A program made the position numbers and the translations under genes. A DNA stretch of 6,276 nt from Lysobacterales bacterium CG02_land_8_20_14_3_00_62_12 (GTDB lineage Bacteria > Pseudomonadota > Gammaproteobacteria > Xanthomonadales > Ahniellaceae), in contig PEUI01000017.1 of the NCBI GenBank assembly GCA_002785585.1, forward strand, positions 8,035 to 14,310. Direction: 5' to 3'. Shown here piece by piece: positions 1 to 5,949 of this stretch. Each line of letters opens with the position of its first letter. Within the stretch, counting starts at the first letter, position 1. A model generated the notes under the pieces. It ran no database searches and was not told the origin of the DNA. It worked only from the letters and a program-made list of their open reading frames with translations.

Positions 1-74
1 CGCCGCGCCAGCTCGGCGGCGGTGCGCTCGGCGTGGTGGGCGATCAGGCGATCTGTGAGGTTGGGTCTGGGCAT
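1..74 (-). CDS. bioF: Probable 8-amino-7-oxononanoate synthase, N-terminal fragment (runs off the window)
   Basis: An ATG on the minus strand at 74 opens a frame with no stop to the window edge. It gives 24 residues starting MPRPNLTDRLIAHHAERTAA. This resembles the amphipathic, Arg/Ala-rich N-terminal helix of BioF, the PLP enzyme that condenses pimeloyl-thioester with alanine in biotin synthesis. The catalytic domain and PLP lysine lie outside the window, so the call rests on this short resemblance and on position: the gene follows bioB on the same strand, and bioB-bioF is a common order in Xanthomonadales. No convincing Shine-Dalgarno sequence precedes the ATG. The gap to the bioB stop is about 280 bp and holds two REP-like palindromes. 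Another gene with a similar N-terminus cannot be excluded. Confidence 0.6.
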   Translation of the reverse strand, partial: MPRPNLTDRLIAHHAERTAAELAR

Positions 75-140
75 TGGGTTTCGAAGTTTGCGGACCGAAG
101 ACAATGGCTGGTGCAGGAAGGATGACAAACGACGAGCTTT

Positions 141-185
141 GCTCCTCTCTCCCGCTGGCGGGAGAGAGGTCGGGAGAGAGGGGCT
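141..185 (+). repeat. REP-like palindromic element, copy 1
   Basis: Positions 144-154 and 159-169 form an 11-bp perfect stem (CCTCTCTCCCG with its complement) around a CTGG loop. A half-copy, CGGGAGAGAGGGGC, follows at 171-184. This pyrimidine-arm/GC-tip design resembles the GCCCCTCTCCC-type REP sequences scattered through Xanthomonas, Stenotrophomonas and relatives. It lies between bioB and the downstream bioF-like gene. It could slow transcription or stabilise the mRNA end, but it lacks the U-tract of an intrinsic terminator. Confidence 0.7.
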
Positions 186-234
186 GTTGATCTTTCAATC
201 AGCGGTCGCCATCTGGTCGAAAAGCGAAAGTCTA

Positions 235-281
235 GAGCCCCTCTCCGCAACCCCTCCACCGCAAGCGGGGGAGGGGCTCAA
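235..281 (-). repeat. REP-like palindromic element, copy 2 (inverted relative to copy 1)
   Basis: Read on the minus strand, this copy aligns with copy 1 across its length: a C-rich arm, a GC tip, a G-rich arm, then a second G-rich block ending GGGGCTC. An inner stem pairs 251-262 with 265-276 (12 positions, one A-G mismatch). An outer pairing joins 235-243 with 271-279 (9 bp, perfect), so two alternative hairpins exist. With copy 1 it forms a head-to-head pair about 50 bp apart, the arrangement called a BIME or REPIN in other gammaproteobacteria. Confidence 0.7.
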
Positions 282-356
282 TTTCAGATGATCGCGACAC
301 TCGTCGGCGCTGCCACTACAGCGTGTCTCATCCGCGCCGACAGGGCGCAGCGCTGC

Positions 357-1325
357 TCAGTGGCAATCAGCGCCTGGCGCCAGCGGATGCAAGCCGAGTT
401 TGCCGAACAAGGCCTGATCCGCAGCCGTATCCGGATTGCCCGTGGTCAGCAGTTTTTCGCCATAGAAAATCGAATTGGCGCCGGCAAAAAAACACAGTGC
501 CTGGAGTTCTTCACTCATCGACTCGCGGCCGGCCGAAAGCCGGAGCATCGAACGCGGCATCAGCAGGCGGGCCACCGCCAGCGTGCGCACAAACTCGAAG
601 GTTTCCAGTTCCGCTGCGGCGGCCAGCGGGGTGCCAGCGACTTTAACCAGGCGATTGATCGGCACCGAGTCCGGATGCGCCGGCAAATTGGCCAGCGCCT
701 GCAACAAACCGGCGCGGTCACGCCGGGATTCGCCCATGCCGACGATGCCGCCGCAGCAAGTCTTCAGGCCAGCGTCGCGAACTTCGGTCAGCGTATCTAA
801 GCGATCCTGATAGCAGCGCGTGCTGATCACCGCCGGGTAATACTCCGGCGACGTATCCAGATTGTGGTTGTAGTAATCGAGTCCGGCCGACTTCAACGTG
901 GCGGCCTGATCGCCACGCAACATGCCAAGGGTGGCGCAGGTTTCCAAGCCCAAGGCCTTGACCGCGCTGACCATGCTGGCGACCTGCGCCAGGTCTTGGT
1001 CGCGCGGTGAGCGCCAGGCCGCGCCCAGGCAGAAGCGGGTGGCGCCACTGGCTTTGGCGGCGCGCGCGCGCGCCATCACCTCGGCCAACGGCAGTAATTT
1101 TTCGGCCTTGAGGCCGGTGTCGAAACGCGCGCTCTGCGGGCAGTAACCGCAGTCCTCGGGACAGGCGCCGGTCTTGATCGACAGCAGCGTGGAAATCTGC
1201 ACGGCGTTGGCATCGTGGTGGGCGCGATGCACCGAGTGCGCCTGAAACAGCAGGTCGTTGAAGGGCAGATCGAACTTCGCTTCGATCTCGGGCAAGGCCC
1301 AGTTGTGGCGCAGGGGGGCAGTCAT
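357..1325 (-). CDS. bioB: Biotin synthase (radical SAM)
   Basis: BioB inserts sulfur into dethiobiotin, the last step of biotin synthesis, using a SAM-cleaving 4Fe-4S cluster and a 2Fe-2S cluster as sulfur donor. With the ATG at 1325 the protein has 322 residues. The radical-SAM triad CPEDCGYC supplies Cys55, 59 and 62. The 2Fe-2S ligands are visible as Cys99 in FCLGAAWR, a Cys in the YYNHNLDTSPE region's fold partner (Cys130 in ETCATLGM), Cys190 or 191 in KTCCGGIVGMGE, and Arg262 in RLSAGRE. A TTG at 1337 would add four residues, but the ATG is preferred. No strong ribosome binding site is visible. The C-terminus ends soon after KLGLHP, roughly 20 residues short of E. coli BioB, which still leaves the barrel complete. 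It is divergent from comF and precedes the bioF-like gene. Confidence 0.98.
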   Translation of the reverse strand: MTAPLRHNWALPEIEAKFDLPFNDLLFQAHSVHRAHHDANAVQISTLLSIKTGACPEDCGYCPQSARFDTGLKAEKLLPLAEVMARARAAKASGATRFCLGAAWRSPRDQDLAQVASMVSAVKALGLETCATLGMLRGDQAATLKSAGLDYYNHNLDTSPEYYPAVISTRCYQDRLDTLTEVRDAGLKTCCGGIVGMGESRRDRAGLLQALANLPAHPDSVPINRLVKVAGTPLAAAAELETFEFVRTLAVARLLMPRSMLRLSAGRESMSEELQALCFFAGANSIFYGEKLLTTGNPDTAADQALFGKLGLHPLAPGADCH

Positions 1326-1340
1326 GGCAGCGACCAATCG

Positions 1341-1346
1341 GTTATA
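1341..1346 (-). promoter_or_regulatory. Possible -10 box of bioB
   Basis: TATAAC on the minus strand lies 15 nt upstream of the bioB ATG, so transcripts would have a leader of about 10 nt or less, consistent with the missing ribosome binding site. The only good -35 word upstream, TTGACA at 1365-1360, is 13 nt away, shorter than the usual 16-18. The TTATAA core is itself palindromic and could also serve comF on the plus strand. The assignment is weak. Confidence 0.3.
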
Positions 1347-1379
1347 AAGCAGCTTGCAGTGTCAACGGCGCCGAGGCGG

Positions 1380-1413
1380 CTGTCAACGTGGCAATAGCAG
1401 ATCAGGTTGACGG
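1380..1413. promoter_or_regulatory. Inverted repeat GTCAAC-N18-GTTGAC, possible operator between bioB and comF
   Basis: GTCAAC at 1382-1387 and GTTGAC at 1406-1411 are perfect 6-bp complements, and a third word, GTCAAC, lies at 1361-1366. Written as 9-mers (1380-1388 and 1405-1413) the halves match a TTGTCAACC / GGTTGACAA form of the BirA biotin operator at 7 of 9 positions each, with a 16-bp spacer. The enteric BirA site has spacers of about that size. However, the repeat overlaps the comF start codon and lies more than 30 bp upstream of the likely bioB promoter, not on it, so the BirA reading is speculative. Confidence 0.3.
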
Positions 1414-2122
1414 ATTCCTGCGACGGCTGTCGTTTCGCTGGCTGCCCGGGCACTGCGTACTTTGCGCCAGCGCCAGTGGTCGCGCCCGCGACCTGTGTGC
1501 CGCCTGCGAGCAGGATTTGCCGTTCAACACACGCTGCTGCGCGCGTTGTGCGCTGCCGTTGGCCGCGGCCGAAGCGCTTTGTGCGCATTGCCTGCAATCG
1601 CCACCGGCATTCGTCTCGGCGGTGACCGCTTTTCGCTACGAATGGCCGCTCGCCGGATTGATTACCCGCTTCAAGTTTGGCGGTGACCTGGCCTGCGGGC
1701 GGGTGTTGTCCGGCTTGCTCGCCGAGCGCGTGATGGCCGCGCTGGCGGATCGCCGTATCGCCCGCCCGGACCTGCTGCTGCCGGTGCCGCTCCACCACCA
1801 CCGCCTGCGCGAACGCGGCTTCAATCAGGCGCTGGAAATTGCCCGCTTGCTCGGTCAGCGTTGCGCGCTACCGATCTGCCAAGAAGTTTTGCAGCGCCAC
1901 CAAATCACCGCCGCGCAGAGCGGCCTCGATGCCAAAGCCCGCCGTCGCAACGTGCGCGGCGCGTTCACCGCCACTGGCAGGATCGACGGCCTGCAGATCG
2001 CCTTGATCGACGATGTCGTTACCACCGCCGCCACCGTCACCGAATGCGCGCGTGTGCTCAAGCAGGCCGGTGCCGCCGCCGTCCAAGTCTGGGCATTGGC
2101 GCGCGCGCCGTTGCCGCGTTGA
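1388..2122 (+). CDS. comF: ComF/GntX family phosphoribosyltransferase-like protein
   Basis: The 244-residue product has the two-part ComF build. An N-terminal zinc-ribbon-like region carries Cys pairs at 23/26, 37/40, 51/54 and 65/68. A type I phosphoribosyltransferase fold follows, with LLPVPLHHHRLRERGFNQA at about 130-148 and the PRPP-binding loop IALIDDVVTTAATVTEC at 204-220. Bacillus ComFC and its relatives act in DNA uptake, in ways not fully settled; the enteric GntX/YhgH homologue is linked to use of DNA as a nutrient. Here the usual TTGAT of the loop reads TTAAT. The start is a GTG; GAGG at 1373-1376 lies 11 nt upstream. Divergent pairing with bioB is common in related bacteria but has no proven functional meaning. 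Confidence 0.93.
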   Translation: MAIADQVDGFLRRLSFRWLPGHCVLCASASGRARDLCAACEQDLPFNTRCCARCALPLAAAEALCAHCLQSPPAFVSAVTAFRYEWPLAGLITRFKFGGDLACGRVLSGLLAERVMAALADRRIARPDLLLPVPLHHHRLRERGFNQALEIARLLGQRCALPICQEVLQRHQITAAQSGLDAKARRRNVRGAFTATGRIDGLQIALIDDVVTTAATVTECARVLKQAGAAAVQVWALARAPLPR

Positions 2123-2145
2123 AGCGGGAGACGAGAGACGAGCAA

Positions 2146-2264
2146 GTAGCCCCGATGCAGCGCAGCGGAAAAGCTCTTCAATAGCGGAGCTGGTCATCCG
2201 GGAATTTCGATCACAGAAATCCCCGGATTGACCCGCTCCGCGGTTGACCACGCCGCGCTGCATC
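2146..2264. repeat. Degenerate nested palindromic intergenic element
   Basis: Outer arms GATGCAGCGC (2154-2163) and GCGCTGCATC (2255-2264) are perfect 10-bp complements about 90 bp apart. Inside, TCCGGGAATTTC (2197-2208) pairs with GAAATCCCCGGA (2216-2227), 12 positions with one mismatch and a 7-nt loop. The left end, starting GTAGCCCCGATGCAGCGCAG, and the inner arm resemble a recurrent proteobacterial intergenic palindrome that I recall as GTAGCCCGGATGCAGCGCAG joined to a CCGGG hairpin. It fills most of the 228-bp gap after comF, where I see no gene. The hairpin could end comF transcripts, but no T-run follows. Confidence 0.55.
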
Positions 2265-2336
2265 TGGACCACGCTGCTGCAGTTGTCCACCGGCCGTAGA
2301 CGCTCAGCGCGTGCTGCGGCCACAATAGGCTTTTGC

Positions 2337-2342
2337 GGAGGA
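2337..2342 (+). promoter_or_regulatory. Ribosome binding site of the carboxylesterase gene
   Basis: GGAGGA ends 8 nt before the ATG at 2351. It decides the start: a longer reading from TTG at 2333 would place this site inside the coding region. Confidence 0.8.
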
Positions 2343-2350
2343 TCGGCGGC

Positions 2351-3031
2351 ATGCTCGAAACCATTGAGATCGAAACCGCGCCCAATCCCCGATTCAGCGT
2401 GGTCTGGTTGCATGGCCTGGGCGCCGATGGGGGCGATTTCGAGCCGGTGGTGCCGGAGTTGGTGCGGCGCGCTTGGCCAGCGCTGCGGTTTGTGTTTCCG
2501 CATGCGCCCAAGCGTGCGGTCACCCTCAATGGCGGCATGGAAATGCGCGCTTGGTACGACATCACCGGGCCGCGTTTGGAGGATCGCCAAGACGCCGCTG
2601 GCATTCAGGCATCGATCCATCAAGTCAGCGCGCTGCTGGATCGCGAGACCGCGCGCGGCGTGCCGCCGGAGCGGCAATTTCTGATTGGGTTCTCGCAGGG
2701 CGCGGCGATTGCCCTATCGACGCTGGTGCGCCGCACCCGGTTGCTCGCGGGGGTGGTGGCGTTGTCGGGCTATCTGCCGTTGGCCGATCAAGCGCGGAGC
2801 GAGGCCAGCGAAATCTCCCGGCAGATTCCCGTTTTCATTGGCCACGGCAGTTTGGATCCAATGGTGGCGATGGCGCTGGGCGCCAGCAGCCGCGATTGGC
2901 TCACGCATCAGCGTTACTCCGTGGAATGGCACAGTTACCTGATGGCCCACGCGGTCTGCGCCGACGAAATCGCTGACCTGGGCAATTTTCTGCAGCACCG
3001 GTTTGCTGCGGCCGCTAGTGCCCACGCATGA
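2351..3031 (+). CDS. Carboxylesterase / acyl-protein thioesterase-like alpha/beta hydrolase
   Basis: The 226-residue protein belongs to the phospholipase/carboxylesterase (abhydrolase_2) family, which includes bacterial carboxylesterase II and eukaryotic acyl-protein thioesterases. These cytoplasmic enzymes hydrolyse short acyl esters or thioesters. The oxyanion-hole motif WLHGLGADGGDF is at 19-30. The nucleophile elbow GFSQG places Ser115, the acid is Asp169 in GHGSLDPMV, and the base is His200 in MAHAVC. The length is typical and there is no signal peptide. The ATG at 2351 follows a strong ribosome binding site. The physiological substrate cannot be read from sequence. It lies 123 bp upstream of algR on the same strand and may be a separate unit; that gap shows no convincing promoter or terminator. 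Confidence 0.93.
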   Translation: MLETIEIETAPNPRFSVVWLHGLGADGGDFEPVVPELVRRAWPALRFVFPHAPKRAVTLNGGMEMRAWYDITGPRLEDRQDAAGIQASIHQVSALLDRETARGVPPERQFLIGFSQGAAIALSTLVRRTRLLAGVVALSGYLPLADQARSEASEISRQIPVFIGHGSLDPMVAMALGASSRDWLTHQRYSVEWHSYLMAHAVCADEIADLGNFLQHRFAAAASAHA

Positions 3032-3154
3032 CCGAACACCCGGCGCGCTGACTGCCAGCCACCCCGGTTTTGTGAGGCACCGGCAAGTACCGTCTGGAAG
3101 TGTTGCCAGCAGCCGATTACGATGCGGTTATGCGGAGTTGGTAGCGAGGATGAA

Positions 3155-3901
3155 ATGTTGATGCGGGTTCTGATCGTCGATGATGAGGCGCTGGCACGAG
3201 CGCGGATGCGCGCTTTGCTCACCGAGCTGTCATCGCCGGCGATTGAGATCGCCGGTGAGCTCGCCGATGGTCGCGCGGCGGTCGAGTTCTGTGCCCGCGA
3301 GCGCGTACACGCGGTCTTGCTCGACATCAGCATGCCGGTAATGGATGGACTGGAAGCCGCGCGCCACCTGGCCGGATTCGAGATTCCCCCGGCGGTGATT
3401 TTTTGCACGGCTTACGACGAACACGCGCTCGCCGCGTTCGAAGCCCGCGCCGTGGATTACCTGGTCAAACCGGTGCGCGCCGAGCGCCTGCAAGCCGCGC
3501 TGCAACGCGCTGAACGCCTGAGTATCGAGGAGCGCCGTGGCAGCGCCGGCATCGGCAGCCAGGGCCAGCGTCGCACCCATCTGTGTGCGCGGGTGCGCGG
3601 CAATCTGCGGTTGGTGCCGGTGACCGAAGTGATCTACCTGCTCGCCGAGGATAAATATGTGGTGGTCCACGGCGAACATGGCGAGGTGTTGATCGAAGAA
3701 TCCCTGAAGTCGCTGGAACAAGAGTTCGCCGATCAATTCGTCCGCATCCATCGCAATTGCCTGATCGCGCTGGATCGCCTGCTGGCGCTGGAACGTGACC
3801 CGGCTGGCACCATGCACGCCCGTCTGCGCGGCGCCGATCGCGCGTTGGAAATCAGCCGTCGTTGTTTGCCCGAGTTGCGGGCATTGGCCAAACATCAGTG
3901 A
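3155..3901 (+). CDS. algR: AlgR-like LytTR response regulator
   Basis: This is a cytoplasmic two-component transcription regulator of 248 residues, the same length as I recall for Pseudomonas AlgR. The receiver domain (about 3-120) shows acidic Asp9 and Asp10, phospho-acceptor Asp57 in VLLDISMPVMDG, Thr85 in FCTAYDE and Lys105 in YLVKPVR. A Ser/Gly/Gln/Arg linker (about 126-140) leads to a LytTR DNA-binding domain (about 141-245) with EVIYLLAEDKYVVV and FVRIHRNCLIA. Homologues control alginate, pili or motility; the targets here are unknown. ATGs at 3122, 3155 and 3161 share the frame. GAGG at 3146-3149 favours 3155, while family alignment would also suit 3161. No sensor kinase gene (algZ/fimS) precedes it. 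hemC follows after 8 nt, an arrangement known in pseudomonads. Confidence 0.95.
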   Translation: MLMRVLIVDDEALARARMRALLTELSSPAIEIAGELADGRAAVEFCARERVHAVLLDISMPVMDGLEAARHLAGFEIPPAVIFCTAYDEHALAAFEARAVDYLVKPVRAERLQAALQRAERLSIEERRGSAGIGSQGQRRTHLCARVRGNLRLVPVTEVIYLLAEDKYVVVHGEHGEVLIEESLKSLEQEFADQFVRIHRNCLIALDRLLALERDPAGTMHARLRGADRALEISRRCLPELRALAKHQ

Positions 3902-3909
3902 GTGACCCA

Positions 3910-4821
3910 ATGAAATTGCGCATTGCCACCCGCCAGAGTCCGCTCGCCCTGTGGCAGACCGAGCATGTCCGCCGGCGACTGTGCCAACACCACCGGGGAC
4001 TGGAAATCGAACTGGTGCCGCTGAGCACGCGTGGCGACGAGGTGCTGGATCGCTCGCTCGCGGCGATCGGTGGCAAGGGGCTGTTTCTCAAAGAACTCGA
4101 AGCGGCGATGCTCGATGGCCGTGCCGATTTGGCGGTGCACTCGATGAAAGATGTGCCGATGGAAGTGGACGCCGACTTTGCCATCGGTGCCATTTTGCAG
4201 CGCGCCGATCCGTTCGATGCGTTGGTGTCCAACCGCCATGCGAGCTTTGATGCGCTGCCGGTGAACGCCCGCGTCGGCACCTCGTCGCTGCGTCGGCAAG
4301 CGCAATTGCGGGCGCGGCGGCCGGATCTGCAGTTGGTCGATCTGCGCGGCAACGTCAACACCCGTTTGCGCAAATTGGATGCCGATGAATACGCCGCCAT
4401 CGTGCTCGCCTGCGCCGGTCTGGATCGACTGGATATGCATGCACGAATTCGGCAACGGTTGACCGCCCCCGATTTTTTACCGGCGGTCGCCCAGGGCGCC
4501 ATCGGCATTGAAGTGTTGGCCGGCAACGGCGCCTTGATCGATCTGCTCAGTTGCCTGCACGACGCCGACACCGCGGTGTGCGTAAACACCGAGCGCGCGA
4601 TGAATCGGCACCTGCATGGCTCCTGTCAGGTGCCGATTGCCGCCTATTGCACGCTCGACGATGGCGACCTGGCACTCACCGGCCTGGTCGGCCGCGCCAG
4701 TGATGGTCGCTGCGTGCGTGCCCACGGGTTTGCTGCCATGGACGCGTTCGAAAGCCTGGGCAAACGCGTCGCTGAGGCCTTGCTCGCCCAAGGCGCCGAG
4801 GAACTTTTGCGCGGCGCTTGA
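3910..4821 (+). CDS. hemC: Hydroxymethylbilane synthase (porphobilinogen deaminase)
   Basis: HemC polymerises four porphobilinogens into the linear tetrapyrrole hydroxymethylbilane in the cytoplasm, the third committed step toward haem. The 303-residue length is usual. The N-terminal ATRQSPLALWQ motif, catalytic Asp81 in HSMKDVPME, substrate-binding arginines in TSSLRRQAQL (Arg128, 129) and DLRGNVNTRL (Arg146, 152), and the dipyrromethane-cofactor cysteine Cys239 in HGSCQVPI are all present. The ATG at 3910 is chosen because family proteins start just before LRIATR; a frame opening at 3862 would overlap algR. The 8-nt gap suggests co-transcription with algR. hemD does not follow; a convergent lif gene does. 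Confidence 0.98.
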   Translation: MKLRIATRQSPLALWQTEHVRRRLCQHHRGLEIELVPLSTRGDEVLDRSLAAIGGKGLFLKELEAAMLDGRADLAVHSMKDVPMEVDADFAIGAILQRADPFDALVSNRHASFDALPVNARVGTSSLRRQAQLRARRPDLQLVDLRGNVNTRLRKLDADEYAAIVLACAGLDRLDMHARIRQRLTAPDFLPAVAQGAIGIEVLAGNGALIDLLSCLHDADTAVCVNTERAMNRHLHGSCQVPIAAYCTLDDGDLALTGLVGRASDGRCVRAHGFAAMDAFESLGKRVAEALLAQGAEELLRGA

Positions 4822-4828
4822 GCTTTGC

Positions 4829-4874
4829 AGGAGCGCCGCTCCTACGAGAACACCGCAGGCTTTTTTACGGTGTT
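4829..4874. terminator. Paired hairpins between convergent hemC and lif, possible bidirectional terminator
   Basis: AGGAGC (4829-4834) pairs with GCTCCT (4838-4843) over a GCC loop. AACACCG (4849-4855) pairs with CGGTGTT (4868-4874) around a loop containing six T residues (4861-4866). The second stem overlaps the lif stop codon (TAA, complement of 4873-4875). Neither is a textbook stem plus T-tract, but their place between two converging genes only 51 bp apart fits transcript ending in both directions. Confidence 0.4.
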
Positions 4875-5949
4875 ACTCAAACGGCTCCAGCGCGCGCACG
4901 CGACGTTGTTCGCTGGCGCTGAAATGCTGTTGCAACCATTGTTCGATGCCGGCGGCGCGTTCGGCCGGGCCGAGCCCGGCGTCGGCCAAAATCGCTGCGC
5001 GGACGCGTTGATATTCGGCGCGGCGGGCCTCCCAGTCCGCGCGTTGTTGATCCAGCACGGCCAGTCGATCAGCAGCAGCGCGGCCAAACGCGGCGCTGCG
5101 TTCGCGGTGGCGTTGCGCGGCCGCGATTCCCAATTGCTCAAATTGCCGCGATTGCTCTTCGATCAGCACCGCGCTAGTGGTTTCGCGCGCCTGCGCTTGC
5201 AGTTCTGGCGGCAGCGATTGCTCCAGCTCGCGCCAGCGTTGCTCGCGTTGCGCGCTGGTCAACGCCGGGTCATGACCGATCTCAAGTCGGCGCAATGTGG
5301 CTTGCGCATCGGCCTCTTCGGCGCCAAAAAAGGCGGTGACCGTGGCCGCATCAAAAAACCTGCGGCGCAACGCCATGGTGCCGGCCAGACGGTCTGCGGG
5401 CAGCGCACCGAAGCCCACAGCTTGCTGCGCCAGTTCTGCCTGGTAATCGACGTAGCGATCAAACAACGCCGCCACTTCTGCGGTCAGCGCCGGGGGTTCT
5501 GTCGCGGCCACGGTGTCCAGCAGATGCGTGCGAATGGCGGCCAGATCGAGTTCACCAATGGCGCTCAGAAAATAGTCGAACAATCGCCGCAGTTCGATGC
5601 TGGGGCGCAGTCGGCCGCTGGCATCCAGCGTCACCGCGCCATCGGGCGTGCTACCGCGCAGCGAAGCCGGCAACGCGCGTTTGGATTGGGTGAAGGCGGC
5701 TTGATCGGCCAGCGCGGCCGCGGCTGGCATCGGCGTTGCTGCGGCTGCGTTGGCGTCGGCGCGGTCGGCCTGATGGCTGCCGGATACCCGCGGCCATCCG
5801 CTGCTATCCGGCAACGGCTGGTGCAGCAGTCCGAGTAACCACAGCAACAGCGCGGCCAGCAGCAGCGCCAGCGGCCAGCGGTAGTGGCGTAGTTGCCAGC
5901 GCACCGGCGTTGGGGCGCGGCGGTTTGGCTCCGGCCCCGAACCGCTCAA
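4873..5949 (-). CDS. lif: Lipase-specific foldase (lipase chaperone Lif/LipB/LipH)
   Basis: Lif is a steric chaperone anchored in the inner membrane that folds its partner lipase in the periplasm before type II secretion. From TTG 5949 it has 358 residues: a basic N-terminus, one membrane segment (about 25-42, WPLALLLAALLLWLLGLL), an Ala/Pro-rich linker (about 60-95), then a mostly helical, Gln/Arg/Glu-rich domain. The family signature RxxFDY(F/C)LSAxGE is exact: RRLFDYFLSAIGE at about 121-133. The start is uncertain. The TTG overlaps the lipase stop as TTGA, suggesting translational coupling, while GTG at 5904 would give a short basic tail before the membrane segment, nearer to known Lifs. 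An open frame extends to 6102 but lies inside the lipase gene and is unlikely to be used. Confidence 0.95.
   Translation of the reverse strand: MSGSGPEPNRRAPTPVRWQLRHYRWPLALLLAALLLWLLGLLHQPLPDSSGWPRVSGSHQADRADANAAAATPMPAAAALADQAAFTQSKRALPASLRGSTPDGAVTLDASGRLRPSIELRRLFDYFLSAIGELDLAAIRTHLLDTVAATEPPALTAEVAALFDRYVDYQAELAQQAVGFGALPADRLAGTMALRRRFFDAATVTAFFGAEEADAQATLRRLEIGHDPALTSAQREQRWRELEQSLPPELQAQARETTSAVLIEEQSRQFEQLGIAAAQRHRERSAAFGRAAADRLAVLDQQRADWEARRAEYQRVRAAILADAGLGPAERAAGIEQWLQQHFSASEQRRVRALEPFE

Noticed and set aside
22..291. Small plus-strand open frame (and a minus-strand one at 44-259) over the REP-like pair
   Set aside because: Both translate the palindromes and the bioF start region, and neither shows a ribosome binding site or a sensible protein.
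303..341. Inverted repeat GTCGGCGC / GCGCCGAC after bioB as a terminator
   Set aside because: It has only 8 bp of stem, a 23-nt loop and no T-tract on the bioB-sense strand.
288..800. Plus-strand open frame opposite bioB
   Set aside because: It is antisense to the conserved BioB C-terminal half, with no domain of its own.
1868..2677. Minus-strand open frame of 269 codons spanning comF and the esterase
   Set aside because: It runs antisense through two well-supported genes and an intergenic palindrome and shows no family resemblance.
3230..3910. Minus-strand open frame opposite algR
   Set aside because: It is antisense to a clear receiver-LytTR gene and has His/Gln-rich composition typical of a reverse-frame artefact.
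3852..4589. Minus-strand open frame of 245 codons opposite hemC
   Set aside because: It is Ser/Arg-rich shadow coding across a complete HemC with all catalytic residues.
4825..5838. Plus-strand open frame of 337 codons opposite lif
   Set aside because: It is a compositional shadow of a GC-rich gene. The minus strand encodes an exact Lif signature and a membrane anchor, while this frame shows no recognisable domain.
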